Source of the DNA: Diospyros lotus
Lineage: Eukaryota > Streptophyta > Magnoliopsida > Ericales > Ebenaceae
Assembly (NCBI RefSeq): GCF_014633365.1
Contig: NC_068343.1
Coordinates: 31,961,307-32,025,306 of the forward strand
DNA: 64,000 nt
Direction of reading: 5' to 3'
A model generated the notes under the pieces. It made no database searches and was not told where the DNA came from. It saw nothing but the letters and a program-made list of their open reading frames with translations. Positions 33,331 to 45,389 of this stretch are shown one piece after another; the first letter of the stretch is position 1, and every line of letters begins with the position of its first letter. The translations under genes and the position numbers were made by a program.

Positions 33331-34522
33331 AGTTGTGGGTTCTACCCTATGTTTTTTGCATAGGGTAAAAAATTCTACTAGCACTACCCAACCATTCGAA
33401 TGTAACTGGGCCAGCACTAGCTTCTCTTCCTCCAAAAATTACATCCCAAAAGGGTGCAATGGAAGCCTAAGGCTCACTCTTAAGCTATCCAAACGAATAG
33501 CTATCTCACATTCCTCAATAGTGGCCATAAGTTGTGTTGCTTTAGGACTCCATGGTTTCCACAATTGTGGAACGTTGTAAAACCTCACAATGCCGTCTAC
33601 AATCTCAATTTTTAGTACCAAGGCTTGTACCCTAGGAGAAATCATAATTTCGGTAGAAGGTCAGGAAGAAGCCATCTGGGTTTTACCTTTGGAAGTGTTT
33701 GTTTTCGAAAGGGAAAAAGTCTTCAAGAGAAAATAGTCTTCTGTAGATTAGACTTAGAGTCTTTGGGGAACTAGAAGGTGTGTAAAGTCTCCGAGAGGAT
33801 CGAAAGACTCTTCAGATACTCTAGATGACTCTGGCTCTTCAAGGAAAAAGGCAAAAATATGGCCCATCAAGGACCACCACCTATTTATAATCTAAGTCTT
33901 CGGAAGCCTAAGAGTCGTTAGAATCCCCTAGAGACTCTCCCTCGATGACTGATGTTTAGTGGGCAATTCAGGTCAGCCCATATCCTAATTTTTAGGTATT
34001 GAACATCCACGTTTTATTCTTCCCTTTGCCTTGTAGCCAAAGGTAAGAGTGGGGAGCCATTGTTGTGGGGTGCCCTAGGAAAACCCTAAATCCCAACAAT
34101 TTGTATAAGTATTTTGATAGGCCCGGATGACCACTATAGTCTCCCAGGACGAGAGTCTCTAGGATGGTTAAGCCTTGGCATTGCATAGCTTGAAGACTCA
34201 CCTAGAGTCTACCGGGCCCAAGTCACCAAGTGGCTCCGAAGCCTCTTTGGACCCACCCGAAGGATACTCATCGGGGGCACTTTCACCTTGAAAATACCTC
34301 TGGGCCCTCTGGCCTTACCTGGTGCATCTTTCCTAGAGAGTCGGGAGGCTCTCATCTAGATACCACGTGTTACGTGGACCTCATCACCAAGTGTCTATAA
34401 ATACATACTTATTCCACAACAAACAGACCTTTTTGGACCTTTCATAGCTCACACACTCTCTCTAAGACCTCAGTCTAGAAGACTTAGACTTTGAACCACA
34501 AGCAACTCATCGGGAGACTACT
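33331..34522. mobile_element. Retroelement remnant, left part (host of split solo LTR)
   Basis: Less AT-rich than its surroundings, with repeated GAGACTCT/GAGTCTTC words and CTATAAATACAT at 34396-34407, which fits a TATA box of an LTR. The right part is at 46892-47290. On the minus strand the frame 33645-33439 (ending near HPFGM) has a hydrophobic/Trp-containing stretch that may be a decayed retroelement reading frame. The family could not be named. Confidence 0.35.
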
Positions 34523-36132
34523 TGTAATACCCGGTATTACATGATATTGAAAATAAATAATTTTAATTATTTTGAAAGGATCTCGGGTGGTTTGGGAAGC
34601 CTAAGAGTCGGTTTCGAGAAATTAATTATTAAAATTGCTGAATTGGCGGCAGGGAGTGCCCCGAGACTGGGATGTCCAGGGAAGAGGGCAAGAGATTGAT
34701 GAGCGTCTCGAGTCGGGGTTTATGATGCTGGAAGCAGTCTGATCGGGAATAATTTTCGGAATAAATTCTGTATAAGCCCGAGTGGGTGCCAGTACCGAAT
34801 GTTATAGGGGACCTCCAGGAAGCTGAGGGGACCTTAGGGGTGGTCTGGTTTTACGAGTAAGACAACCCTGAAGCATTTTCGGGTTGAATAGAGGTCCCGT
34901 GGAAGCGTAGGGACAAAATCGACATTTTCATGAAATAATCGATTAGTAATTTTTAGAAAATCAAGAAATTATGTGGCTTGATGAAAATAAATTAAAGTTT
35001 GAAGGGTCCAAGAGCAATTATAAAAGTCCTCAAGTGTAATTATTAATTGCTTAAGTGGAATTATGAGATTTTGGACGGTTTATATGTAATTAATATATAT
35101 ATATATATATAAGTATATGGTGTGGACGAGGGAAGCTTCTAGGAAGCTTCCTTTGTCTCTAAAAAATTGGAAAAGGCCGAGAGATGGGAGCAGAGTGAGA
35201 GCAAGGCCGGGAGAATGAGAGCATGAGAGGAAGAGAAAGAGATCGCAAGAGTGTGAAAGAGGTCTCAGGAGAGATAAGAGCGAGAGAGAACTCAATGGCC
35301 AGAAGGCTGCCATGGCTAATGACCAAAGGCCGAGGGCGAGTAGCACCAGCGGTCGAGCAGTGGCGTTGGGCGAAGCAGCTACATCGAGCATCAATGGTGA
35401 GCGGCCGATGGTGCACGGTAGAGGTCGAAGTAGGCAGCGACGGGTTGCGGTGATTGCATGGGCAGCGTCTATTTGCGTAAGAAGGCTACTCGTGGCTGCC
35501 ATGGCCGATGTTGGAAGCTAGTAGCAGCAGTTGAGGCGCGCGGGTAGCCGGTGCAGTGCGGCCAGCAGTGGCTTGGAGGCGAGAAGCTGATGGCGAGGGC
35601 GAGCTGGTGGCAGCGGCGGTCGGCGTGCACAACTGAGCTACTGTGCGCGGGTGCTTGAGAAGAAAGAAGAAGAAGGTGAACAGTGGCCGCATGGGAGAAG
35701 AGAAGGTAAGAAGAAGAATAAGGAAGAAGAAGAAAATTAGAAAAAGAAATAAAAAGAAAAAAAAGAAATAAAGGAGAAAATAGGGAAAAATTCTGAAAAA
35801 TTCCAGAAGAATAGGGGAAAGTTCTGTAAATTAAATTGGGGCTTGAGGAGCGTGTCAGAAGCTCGAAAATGAGATTTTGGGCTCAAATGGCAGCTCGGGA
35901 GGCAACGTCGGTGTGGGCGTTTTTCGAATTTCTCTCTAAATGAGTCAAGATAAATTAATATTTCTTTCCCAAATTATTTACATTAAATGAGTTAATGTAG
36001 AATAATTATTTATTGGATTAAACCCTATGTCGGGGTTGTTTGGGAATTTGTTGATGGATGGTGTAGGCGGTGTGTGGCTAAGTTGAGGGCATTGGTTTAA
36101 TGTCGAATCTTAATGGAGTTGGATTTGTGTGA

Positions 36133-36665
36133 TGATGATGCGGTAGCCGATCACCCTCTTCCGCCTCTTCCTATGCACCTGCAATGGAGACGGGGACTTG
36201 CTCCCTCAGTCGGTCTCCGACGATCAAGTCAAACGTATTCCACCAAAAAGCTAGTATATTTACTTATGCCCTATTCAAAAGTAGAAGTCCCTTTTTCTTA
36301 CCTCGTCCTCTCTTCTTATTCTTCTCCCGAGATAATGATCCTAGAGAGATCTTCAGGATGTCCCCTCCGCTCTTCTTGGAATCTTATTGATATGGATTCC
36401 ATGGTTGCACCGGTCTCCGAAGGGTTCGGGATAACTTCTACCTCCCTAACCCTCGGCAAGATGGTCGGTCCCTAAGAACTCGGAGATTTCCTTACTGTGC
36501 ACCCAGCCAACTGTCGCGGTGATGCCTATCCGCCACGCATCTTCTAGACCCAAGCAAGATAATCATAAGCGAAGCTCCTCATTAGGGAACACGTGGCATT
36601 GCTGCCACTGGATGCCCGCTCGAGGTATTGGCGTAATTATGGACCCGAGGGTATTCCCCTCATCA
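36133..36665 (-). repeat. 3' LTR of Tat element 2
   Basis: On the plus strand it starts TGATGATGCGGTAGCC and ends ATTCCCCTCATCA. It matches 45390-45922. Confidence 0.92.
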
Positions 36666-36689
36666 CTTGCCCCCCCACTCCTTGAGCTC
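36666..36689 (-). other. Polypurine tract, Tat element 2
   Basis: Plus-strand CTTGCCCCCCCACTCCTTGAG is the reverse of the tract in Tat element 1 and abuts the LTR. Confidence 0.85.
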
Positions 36690-36944
36690 TTCGACTCAAA
36701 TGACTCAAGGAGTGATAAAATCCCTGAAGTTCAGTCTCCTATCTTCCCGGCGATCGATATCTCTAAGGCCCAAGGAGTTAATGTGTCTTTTCTCTTACGC
36801 ATGTCTGGAGGGAATAGGTATCAATTTGGTCTGATGGCGATACCCCTTCCCAATGCATTGTTCGAACCTTTTCATCTTTCGAGCTGCGCCAATCTGGAGT
36901 AATTAATGCTCGTTATTACTCGGCCTTTGGCGTCTTACCTCTAT

Positions 36945-36956
36945 GGTTTAAATAGG
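36945..36956 (+). promoter_or_regulatory. Putative TATA box of the antisense gene, Tat element 2
   Basis: GTTTAAATAGGA lies about 115 bp upstream of the proposed start at 37068, on the strand of the extra gene. Inferred from sequence only. Confidence 0.4.
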
Positions 36957-37067
36957 AGTTTTCCACTCTTTTGCTCTTTCTTCTTCTCGACTCTCCTCAG
37001 CTTTAGCTTACTTTTGCGTTATCAAGCGTTCCCTTTTTCCCGTATCTCCTTCTTCCATTTCTCTGTG

Positions 37068-39364
37068 ATGGCGATTACTGGGTCTGGGAAATTCAACACC
37101 ACCGACGCGGAGCTTGCTGAGTGGGAGAATCACCCTACCGCTTCCATTCCTTGCCAATGGATGAGCGAGCCAAAGTGTCAGCAGTTTAGAGAGAAATATA
37201 ACATCCCCGAAGAGTGGGAAGTGGAGTTTAATAGCCATCTGCGAGCGTGCCATCCCGTCGCCGGCCGCCTCTGCGTTTACAAGAGTGCCTTCGACAGGGG
37301 CTTTCGCCTTCCTCCTTGGAGAAGGGTGATGTCCCTGCTCCAACATCTCACCATCGCTCCTGCCCAGCTATCTCCCTTCAGATGGCGATATTTGATGGGC
37401 TTCATCGTCATTTGCCATTTTGGCAAGATAGAGCCATCTGGAGATCTTTTCGACTACTTCTTCACTACCAACCGCGACCCAGGGGGTTGGATCTCCATTT
37501 CCCCCCGAATCGTAAAAGATGGTCAGCTCCTCGCCTCCAAGGAGCGCCCCGAACTCGAGATTATAGCCTCGACACTTATGCAATCCGGTGGATCGAAAGA
37601 CTCTGACGACTGGAAGGAGCGCTTTGTCTTCGTCCGCCCTAGACTGTCCAGCTTCTCTCAAGAAATCTGGTCTGTATGCAATGGGTGGACTCTAGATACT
37701 AAGCACAAACGTCCGAGCGTTGACGGCATCAAAGATCCTGTCGGCTGACTTATGAAGATCAGTCGAAACTGGGAAGAGGGATGGCTTTCTAACCTGACCC
37801 TTACTAAGGCAGGCTTAGACGATGAAAACTGTAAGCTCTTTTCCTCTATCTTCTTTCTTATCTCCCCCCCTTTTTGTTATCGGGTGTTGATCTTTATTGC
37901 TATTTCTTTCGCAGTGGAAGAGCTTTGGGAGATAACTTATTCTCCTATCACCGAGGAGACGATCTTGGACTTCCCCAAGAATAAGGGCTCCTCGGCCCCT
38001 TCCAGCAACAAGAAGATATCTGAAAGGGCTGCCCCTCCTAAGCGAGCCCTGAAGAGCAAAAAGAATAAAAAGTCCTCGACACCTTCCCGATCACGAAGAA
38101 CAACGGAGGGAGATCTTCAGACTTTCCGAGAGGCTTCCAAGGATGGCGTCGATGGGGGCCCGAAGGACCTTTCTTTAGAGCCCCCCACCTCAAAAACCAA
38201 AGACCCCCCTTCTACGCAACAAAGATCCACAACCGTGCCTGCCCCCTTACCGATCCTCTCTGAAGATGATACGGCGACCATCGCCCAGGTACTTGAAGCG
38301 ACTCACACGGAAGCATAGAGAAAGCAAACTTCTGCAGGTACGGAGCCCACTATAACGTCTCCCAACATTCCTATCAGTTCTGTGTTTAAGCGAATATTAA
38401 CGCCACTAGCACCAGAGGGGTGCTTAGAATTGACGGGGGAGGCTTCGCTGGAAGGGGCTTCCGTACTATCAACGAGGGAGATACTAGCGCGCTAGACGAA
38501 ATGCCGTAGGGTGGAAACTGCACCTTCTGCCGCTACTATCCCCGAACCTTCGGTTCCTGACGCCAACAATGCCCCCCCCAACGACTTTGGCCCTCCCCAG
38601 CACTCTACCAACTTCGAGCCAACCAGATTACTGTGCCGAGATTCTAAGGGTATGACCATAGTCTTTTCCTTTTGAATTCTTTTATGTGGATAGATCTTAA
38701 TCCTCACTTTGTTTCCACTTCTCAGAACCTTACAGGTTTCCAGGATTCAGTCTCTAGGCGAGAGTCCGAGCTCCGCGCCCAGATCACCTCCCTGGAGTCC
38801 GTGGTCGAGAGGCTCCGAGGGCTCGAGTCCCTTTCATCCCAACTGTTAGGTCTCGAACACCGCGTTCACATTTTGACCAAATCTGTTGAGCTGGCACAAG
38901 AAGATGCAAGACTTGCCAATGAAGCCGAAGCTCAGGTGCGCGAGGATCTGGAGTTAGTCCAGAGAAACATGCTCGAGGCTCACTAGGTCAATTCTCGGCT
39001 CGAGGAGGAACTGGATGCCGCGAAGGGCGCCAATGATCGGCTCCAAGAAAATATAAGGAAGCTCACCTTAGAGCTGAAGGAGGCCAAAAAGGGACAGGTC
39101 GAGGCACTGGAGTCCTATTCTTGGTGCAAGGAAGACTTTCACACTGCTCATGCTCAACTTCAATCCGCCCTCAAGGATGCCCAAGTGGCCTTCCAAAATG
39201 GTCGCGAGCATTTTCGAAGCTCTGAAGCTTACGCCACGGAGCTGGAAGAAGTCCTTTGGGGCGGGTTCGAACATATGAAGAAACTTACAAAGGAATGTTT
39301 CCCGAACCTGGATGTGGACTCCATCTCTTTCGATGTTACTGCTGCCTTATCCTCCTTAGAGTAG
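37068..39364 (+). pseudogene. Antisense extra gene of Tat element 2
   Basis: Opposite in strand to gag-pol, as in Tat element 1. Proposed exons 37068-37830, 37915-38649 and 38736-39364; both introns (84 and 86 bp) are GT..AG and phase 1, and the joined frame has 708 codons plus stop. In-frame stops at 37746 (TGA, a probable CGA change), 38316, 38493 and 38984 show decay. Residues about 45-200 share with element 1 a KYNIP, PVAGRLCVY, GFRLP, APAQLSPFRWRYL pattern (gypsy-associated, PF04195-like). A Lys/Ser-rich middle follows, and exon 3 is a long coiled coil of E/L/Q/R heptads. The start MAITGSGK follows TGTG. Function unknown. Confidence 0.7.
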
Positions 39365-39588
39365 ATATCTTTGTATTTAAACCTCATAATAAAATTTTTA
39401 GCTTTTCGTCTAATCTTTGGAAATTTTCCTTAGCTACTGCCTTGCTTTTGTCTTCTTCCTTTGCTTTTCATCGAGAAAAAGAAAAACCCTTAGGGATCAG
39501 GCTTGATCCTTCATTTTTGTCGAATTCGTTTATTTTGTTTATCACAGAACTTGATCTTACCATTTGCTCCAAGGGTCCGGGCCCCCCA

Positions 39589-39850
39589 AGGATCACGTCT
39601 GATCCCTTTATCTTTTTCGAGGGGTTAAGCGTCGCGAGGATCACATCTGATCCTTTCATTTTTGTTGAGGGTTTATGCCCCCCGAGGATCATACATGACC
39701 CTTTCATTTTTGTCTAGGGTTTATGCCCCCCGAGGATCACATCGACCCTTTCATTTTTGTCGAGGGTTCGGACCCCCCGAGGATCGCATCCGATCCTTTT
39801 ATCTTTTTTGAGGGTTTGAGCCCCTCGAGGATCGCATCCGATCCTGTTAT
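39589..39850. repeat. 47-51-bp tandem repeat, 6 units (Tat element 2)
   Basis: Units start at GGATCRCATC words (39589, 39638, 39686, 39733, 39781, 39829) with GATCCTTTCATTTTTGT and GAGGGTT...GCCCCCCGA in between. The array is between the end of the antisense gene and the end of pol, as in element 1, but with unrelated sequence. Confidence 0.9.
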
Positions 39851-40066
39851 TTTCGGTCTTAGGGTTCGAGGCTCTCTAAAGTTAGGCTCACTTTACTCAG
39901 GTGCGCCTTCCTGGATCTTTGGAAACGAAGAGTTTTTACTCATAGGAGAAAGAATAAGTTTATTCCTGAATAACATATGAAAATAACAAAGAAATACTAC
40001 TGCTAGGACATATGAAAGTAATAAAGAATTATTACCGACAGAACATATGAAAATAATAAAGAATCA

Positions 40067-41010
40067 TTACTGGTAGAACTTTCTTAAATTCTGCATGTTC
40101 CACGCGTTTTTCAGTGGTGTACCCTCGGGGGTCTGGAGTTTGTAAGCACCAGGGCTGAGGACCTCTGCTACCCTGTAAGGACCTTCCCAATTCGGTGTTA
40201 GCTTATTTGCTTCTCGCGCCCCTCGAACATCTGCTCGCCGCAACACCCAATTTCCAGGAAGAAAATTTCGTGCCCTTACCCTTTGATTGTAGTATCTCTC
40301 TATACGCTGATTGTAAGCAGCTTGTCGAATCTTCACCTGATCACGAAATTCCTCAAGGAGGTCGAGGTTGTCCCTCAAATTTTGTTCGTTGGCTTCGGGG
40401 CTAAAAAGCTCCACTCTTAGCGTAGGTACCCCAATTTCAACTAGGATCAATGCTTCCGAGCCGTAGCATAAGCTAAAAGGAGTTTCACCCGTGGATACCT
40501 TCACCGTGGTTCGGTAAGACCACAAGATGTTCGACAGATCTTCCACCCAGCTTCCATTTGCCTTATCCACTCGCGCTTTTAGACCGCATAACAAAGTCCT
40601 GTTGGCGAGCTCAATTTGTCCATTAGCTTGTGGATGGGCTACCGAGGTGAACTGCTGCCTAATTCCCAATGCCTGGCACCATTCTTGGACAGATCAATCA
40701 GTAAATTGAGTGCCATTATCGGAGATTAGTACCCGAGGAATTCCAAAGCGACAGACCACATTCTTCCATAGAAATTGCTTCACACCTCGGGCGGTAATAG
40801 AGGCCACTGCCTCGGCTTCAACCCATTTTATAAAATAATCAATAGCAGCCATGATATACTTAACCTGACCAGCCGCTGGGGGAAAGGGCCCCAAGATGTC
40901 AATACCCCATTGAGCGAAGGGTCAAGGCGTAACCAAATGAGCTAGTGCGACTGCCGATACATGGACTAAGTTGGATGTCCGCTGGCATCAATCACAGGTC
41001 TTGACTAGCT
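40067..41010 (-). pseudogene. Integrase of Tat element 2
   Basis: Catalytic core and C-terminus: ALVQ-type text is replaced near 40930-40985 by stops, then GPFPPAAGQ, SDNGTQF, HPQANGQIE (the last Asp/Glu residues of DDE), WEGPYRV and NLRKFYQ at 40067. A TGA near 40691 and another stop near 40985 break the frame. The HHCC zinc site is read in the preceding frame (HEGICGSH, about 41085-41110) and its final Cys pair is damaged by a stop. Confidence 0.88.
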
Positions 41011-41770
41011 GTTCTGAATCTTTTACCATCGTTGGCCAATAATACCCCTGCCGAAGAGCCTTTTGGCTGAGAGTTTGGGCTCCGATATGGCTTCCGCATA
41101 TGCCTTCATGAATCTCTCTCAGGATATAATTTGCTTCGCGAGGTTGGATGCACTTAAGCAATGGCTGCGAAAATGACCTTTTGTAAAGCTCCCCATTGAC
41201 TAACATGAAGCTTCGGGCCTTTCGTCTAACCTCCCGAGCTTCTGAATCATCTTCGGGCAGTTTCTCCTCCTTTAAGTACAACAGCAAAAGATCCATCCAG
41301 CTAGGCTCGTCCTCCACACATAATTGATCAGCGACCTCTTCGATACTCTTCTGTGACAGGGACTCGATCCGAATTTCTCGGGAGCTTGTAGGGAAAGAGG
41401 AAGAGGCAATTTGGGACAACAGGTCTGCCTCCATATTCATAGCCCGAGGGACATACACCACCTTTACATGTTGGAAACGCGCCATCAATTCTTTGACCAT
41501 GGCTAAGTATCGTGCCATGTGGCCTTCTTGAGTTTCGTACTCTCCATTCACCTGTTGCACCACTAAATTAGAATCTGAACTCACCTCGACGCATTGAGCT
41601 CCCAACTGCTCAGCCAATCTCAATCCTGCCAACAAAGCCTCATACTCCACCTCGTTGTTAGATACTCGGAATTCAAAATGTAAAGCATAAGGCCATATTT
41701 GTCCTTCGGGACTCTTTATCATTAATCTTGCTCCTCCGCCACCCAAGGTCGAGCTTCCATCTACAACCAC
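40988..41770 (-). pseudogene. aRNH and integrase zinc region, Tat element 2
   Basis: Open frame of 260 codons. Starts MVVDGSSTLGG (aRNH, catalytic Asp in VDGSS), with NNEVEYEALLAGLRLA, SSDSNLVVQQV and NMEADLLSQIA. Then comes the linker and the integrase N-terminal zinc region ending ...LVKTCD. It confirms the dual RNase H of Tat. Confidence 0.88.
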
Positions 41771-41773
41771 TGT

Positions 41774-42175
41774 CTATGGTCTCTGATTCTCTTCTGCCCC
41801 TTCGGGAGTCCTTATCCCTTCGGCGATAAAGTCTGCCAACGACTGTGCCTTAATAGCCGGCCGCGACTTATATTCAATGTCAAAAGCGGTAAGCTTCATT
41901 GCCCATTTCAACATCCTCCCTAAAAGTTCTGGTTTGCTAAGAACCTGCCTCAAAGGTTGGTCAGTAAGCACAATAATCATATGAGCTTGAAAATAAGGTC
42001 GAAGCTTCCTTGCCGAAACTATCAAGTCGAAAGCTAGCTTCTCCATGGGAGGATATCGGACCTCTGCTCCTGTTAACCGCTTACTTGCATAATAAACGGG
42101 CCTCTGTATCTTATCTTCTTCTTGTACCAGCACCAAGCTTACGGATTCTTCAGTCACCGACAAATAGATATGCAA
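41774..42175 (-). pseudogene. RT-linked RNase H, Tat element 2
   Basis: Frame with RPVYYASKRL, YPPMEKLAFDLIV, VLTDQPLRQ and SLADFIAEG. One stop codon separates it from aRNH, and a frameshift or stop near 42180-42255 from RT. Confidence 0.85.
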
Positions 42176-42254
42176 TGGTTCTCCTGGCTTTGGCTTGGTG
42201 AGAATCGGAGGCGTAGCCAGATGCTCTTTCAGCTTTTTGAAAGCTCTCTGACAT

Positions 42255-43274
42255 TCATTGTTTCATACAAAGTTGTTTTCCTTTGCTAGGACCTTGTAGA
42301 AAGGAAGGCCCTTTTTTCGCCAAACGAGAGAGGAATCTCCCTAAAGCCGTCATTCTGCCCGTAAGACTCTGCACTTCCTTGATACTCCTCGGGACTGGCA
42401 TATCCATAATGGCTTTAACTTTTTTCAGGTTTACCTCAATCCCTCGGTGGTGTACTATGTAGCCCAAAAACTTTCCTGTAGAGACGCCAAAAGCACATTT
42501 GACAGGATTAAGTTTCACATGGAACTTACGAAGGGTTTTGAAGCACTCCTCCAAATCTTCCGGATGATGCTCTGCCTCCAAGCTTTTCACCAGCATGTCA
42601 TCCACGTATGCTTCCATATTTCTCCCAAGCTGGTGTTGAAAGAGCTTATTTACTAAGCGTTGGTAAGTGGCTCCTGCGTTTTTCAAACCGAAAGGCATCA
42701 CTGTGTAGCAGTAAGTTGCCTTATTAGTAATGAATGCTGTTTTCTCCTGATCTTTCGGGTCTAATGGAATCTGGTGGTATCCTTGAAAAGCATCCAAAAA
42801 ACTCATGAGCAAACAACCGGCAGTCCCATCAATCAGGGCATCAATCCTCGGAAGAGGGTAACTGTCCTTCGGGTATGCTTTATTAAGATCAGTGAAATCA
42901 ATGCAAAGCCTCCACTTGCTCTCCCCTTTTGGGACCAACACGACATTTGCTAACCATTCCGGATAATCAACTTCCCGAATATATTGTGCCTCCGTTAACT
43001 TTGCAACTTCCTCCTCAATTACTCGAGCTCTTTCAGGGGCGAAGCTCCGCTTCTTCTGCTTAACAGGTCGGAAGCCCAGTCGTATTCCCAGTTTGTGCGT
43101 CATAACTTCTGGATCTACTCCTGGCATGTCCTGATCAGTCCATGCAAAGATGTCCACATACTGCCTAAGAAGTGCTAATATCCGACTCCTTAACGAGTCT
43201 TTTAACTTCGCACTCATCCTTATACAATGATCTGGGCAATCTTCCTTCAAAGGTACTTCCTCCAATTTATCCAC
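42255..43274 (-). pseudogene. Reverse transcriptase, Tat element 2
   Basis: Open frame of 339 codons with PEWLANVVLVPKGESKWRL, DLNKAYPKDSYPLP, FLDAFQGYHQI, MPFGLKNAGATYQ and YVDD (about 42612-42601). It lacks the two nonsense codons of element 1 and serves as the reference for them. A TAG just upstream (43277-43275) separates it from the protease. Confidence 0.9.
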
Positions 43275-43277
43275 CGG

Positions 43278-43952
43278 CTATGCTGTTTTTGGATCTTTCA
43301 GTCCTTCTAGTAAAAAATTGACTTCCTTCGGGGGATCTTCTCCCTTTCTTCCTTGGGAATCCTTTTGGGAACCTGGAGCTTCTCCTTGCAACATTGCTTC
43401 TCTATCTTTTGCTATGCCTACAGAGGCCATATAACACTCGCGGGCTGAGCGCAAATCTCCCCGCACTTCGCCTGTTTCACTGTCTGTAGGAAACTTCATC
43501 ATTATATGGTACGTGCTAGGAATAGCCCGAAGGGCATTAAGGCCAAATCTTCCGAGAATCATGTTATAGGCCGAAGGCACGTCTGCTACTGGGATATCTA
43601 GCATAACTCGAGAAGTTCGGGAGCCTCTCCCTACAGTCAGCGAAAGTTGAATGATCCCTTCTGAATATACGGCCTCACCATCAAATCCCACTAAAGGGAC
43701 CCTTGTTGGCCTTAGCTGCGCCATTTCATACCCCATGCCTAAGAAGGCTTGTCGATACAAGATTTCAGAAGAACTTCCTGGATCCACGAGGATCCGCTGA
43801 AGCTCCCACTTCCCGAGCTCGGCTGTTATTACTAGCGGATCATTTCGATTCGGGTATCCCGGGAGGTCACTATCTAAAAAAAAGATCAGCTCAACACACC
43901 TTGACCTTTTTAGCCCAATGGCCTGACTACCGGCGCTTCCTTCACCCTTCAC
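43278..43952 (-). pseudogene. Protease region, Tat element 2
   Basis: Open frame of 224 codons. RILVDPGSSSEIL carries the DPG active site at about residue 70, followed by GFDGE and AYNMILGRFGLNALR. The frame ends in KTA before the TAG. Confidence 0.83.
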
Positions 43953-45299
43953 GACTGGACTTCCCCTGCAGCGAGTGTATGGAATACCAGAGGCTGGGGA
44001 TGATCATCTTCCCCCCGTTGTGATCTCTCCCTACGAGGCGAATGTCGAGCATGATCTAGATCGTCCGTCTGGTCCCTCTTGGGGGGGCTCCTTGATTGCA
44101 ATCGTCGGTCCTTCCTTCTTCGAGAATTGCTTTCCTTGGCCACATAACTTCTCAAGAAATCTCGGTTGATGAGCTCTTGGATCTCCTCTCTTAATTGGTG
44201 ACATTCCTCCGTATCATGGCCATGATCCCGATGGAAATGGTAGTATTTATTCCGGTTCCTTTTATCAGACGATGCCTTCATTGGTCGAGGCTTCTTCAGA
44301 TAGTCTTTACCCTCAATGGTGGCAAGGATCTCTGCCCTTGGAGCATTCAGAGGGGTAAAACCACCTGAGTCCTACCGATGACGATGTTTTTCCTTCCGGT
44401 CATCATTCTTCCTTTCCTCGGGGTGCTTCTTTTTGTCCTTCTTCTTTGTGTGTTCTGCCTTCTTAGCTTGCATGACTTCTTTGGCATTTATGTACTTTGT
44501 AGCGTGGCCCAAGATGTCCGTGAACGTAATCGGGGGCGTTTTGGCTAATGATTGGGCAAAAACACCGAGCCTTAGGGCGTTCTGAAACGCCACCATAGCT
44601 ACGCTGTGATCAAAGTTCTCAATGCTCAAGGCCTCTATATTGAAACATGAGACGAAGTCTTTCAAAGGTTCTCCTTAGTTCTGCTTCATACTCAAGGTTG
44701 CCAAGAAGACCCTACACCACATCGCATCTGAGGCATCCTGCACCATCATATGAGAGGTAAAAAGATCGAGGTGATCCATCGGGTCGGAGGTTCCGACATA
44801 AGGCTTGATGGTCGAAATGCAAAGATGCTCTGACGGTACAGCCGCCATGATTTCTGGGCTGAGGGGCTAATTCACCCTTGTCCCTTGAGCCTCTCCAGAC
44901 TTCGGCTTCAGGGCGGTGATCTCCTCTTCCAATTACCGTAATCTCCTTTCTTGCTGCTGCTATGCATACGACAAGTCGAAAGATTCGGCTGCCTCGTCAT
45001 GCCCATCGTCTTGCCCTGGCCTCCGCGGATTCACCTCTCGCAGATAGGACTCTTCTTCCCTTGGGGGCTCTTGTCTTTCCTCCGCTCGAGAATGCTGGGC
45101 TTGCTGGCGATCCAAGAAGCCTGTGAGTAACTCCGTCATCTTGCACCTGACCTTCTAGGAGCGCTATCCGATCAGGAGGGGTTGAGGGCCCTTCGGACTC
45201 CAATCCCTCCCCGGCGGGCTTCTTGGAGGATTCTGCTGACTTGGCTCTGGAGCGGGGTTACCCTTAGCGGCTCGAGATTGCTGTCTCCTTGTCGCCATT
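43949..45299 (-). pseudogene. gag of Tat element 2
   Basis: Starts MATRRQ at about 45299 near the PBS, as in element 1. Several stops and frame changes follow (45203-44997, 44665-44372 and 44281-43949 are the longest open parts). The capsid core has CFNIEALSIENFDHS. The zinc-knuckle-like motif reads YYHFHRDHGHDTEEC, with the first Cys of element 1 replaced by Tyr. Non-functional. Confidence 0.82.
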
Positions 45300-45365
45300 A
45301 AAGCAAAAGGAGATTACTAAAGAACGTCACGACCTGCTGTGCTGGAGAGATATAAAAGAAAATGC

Positions 45366-45389
45366 CTCGGCCCCATGGTGGGCGTCAAT
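45366..45389 (-). other. Primer binding site, Tat element 2
   Basis: Plus-strand CCCCATGGTGGGCGTCAAT is the reverse of the element 1 site with two or three changes, directly inside the LTR. Confidence 0.75.

Noticed and set aside
35080..35692. Overlapping frames in the GC-rich part of the split solo LTR
   Set aside because: Same leader region as in the other Tekay-like LTRs; open on both strands without any domain.
39256..39980. Frames of 153 and 85 codons with repeated DPFIFVEGL-like units
   Set aside because: Translation of the 47-51-bp minisatellite of Tat element 2; no homology to a protein family recognised.
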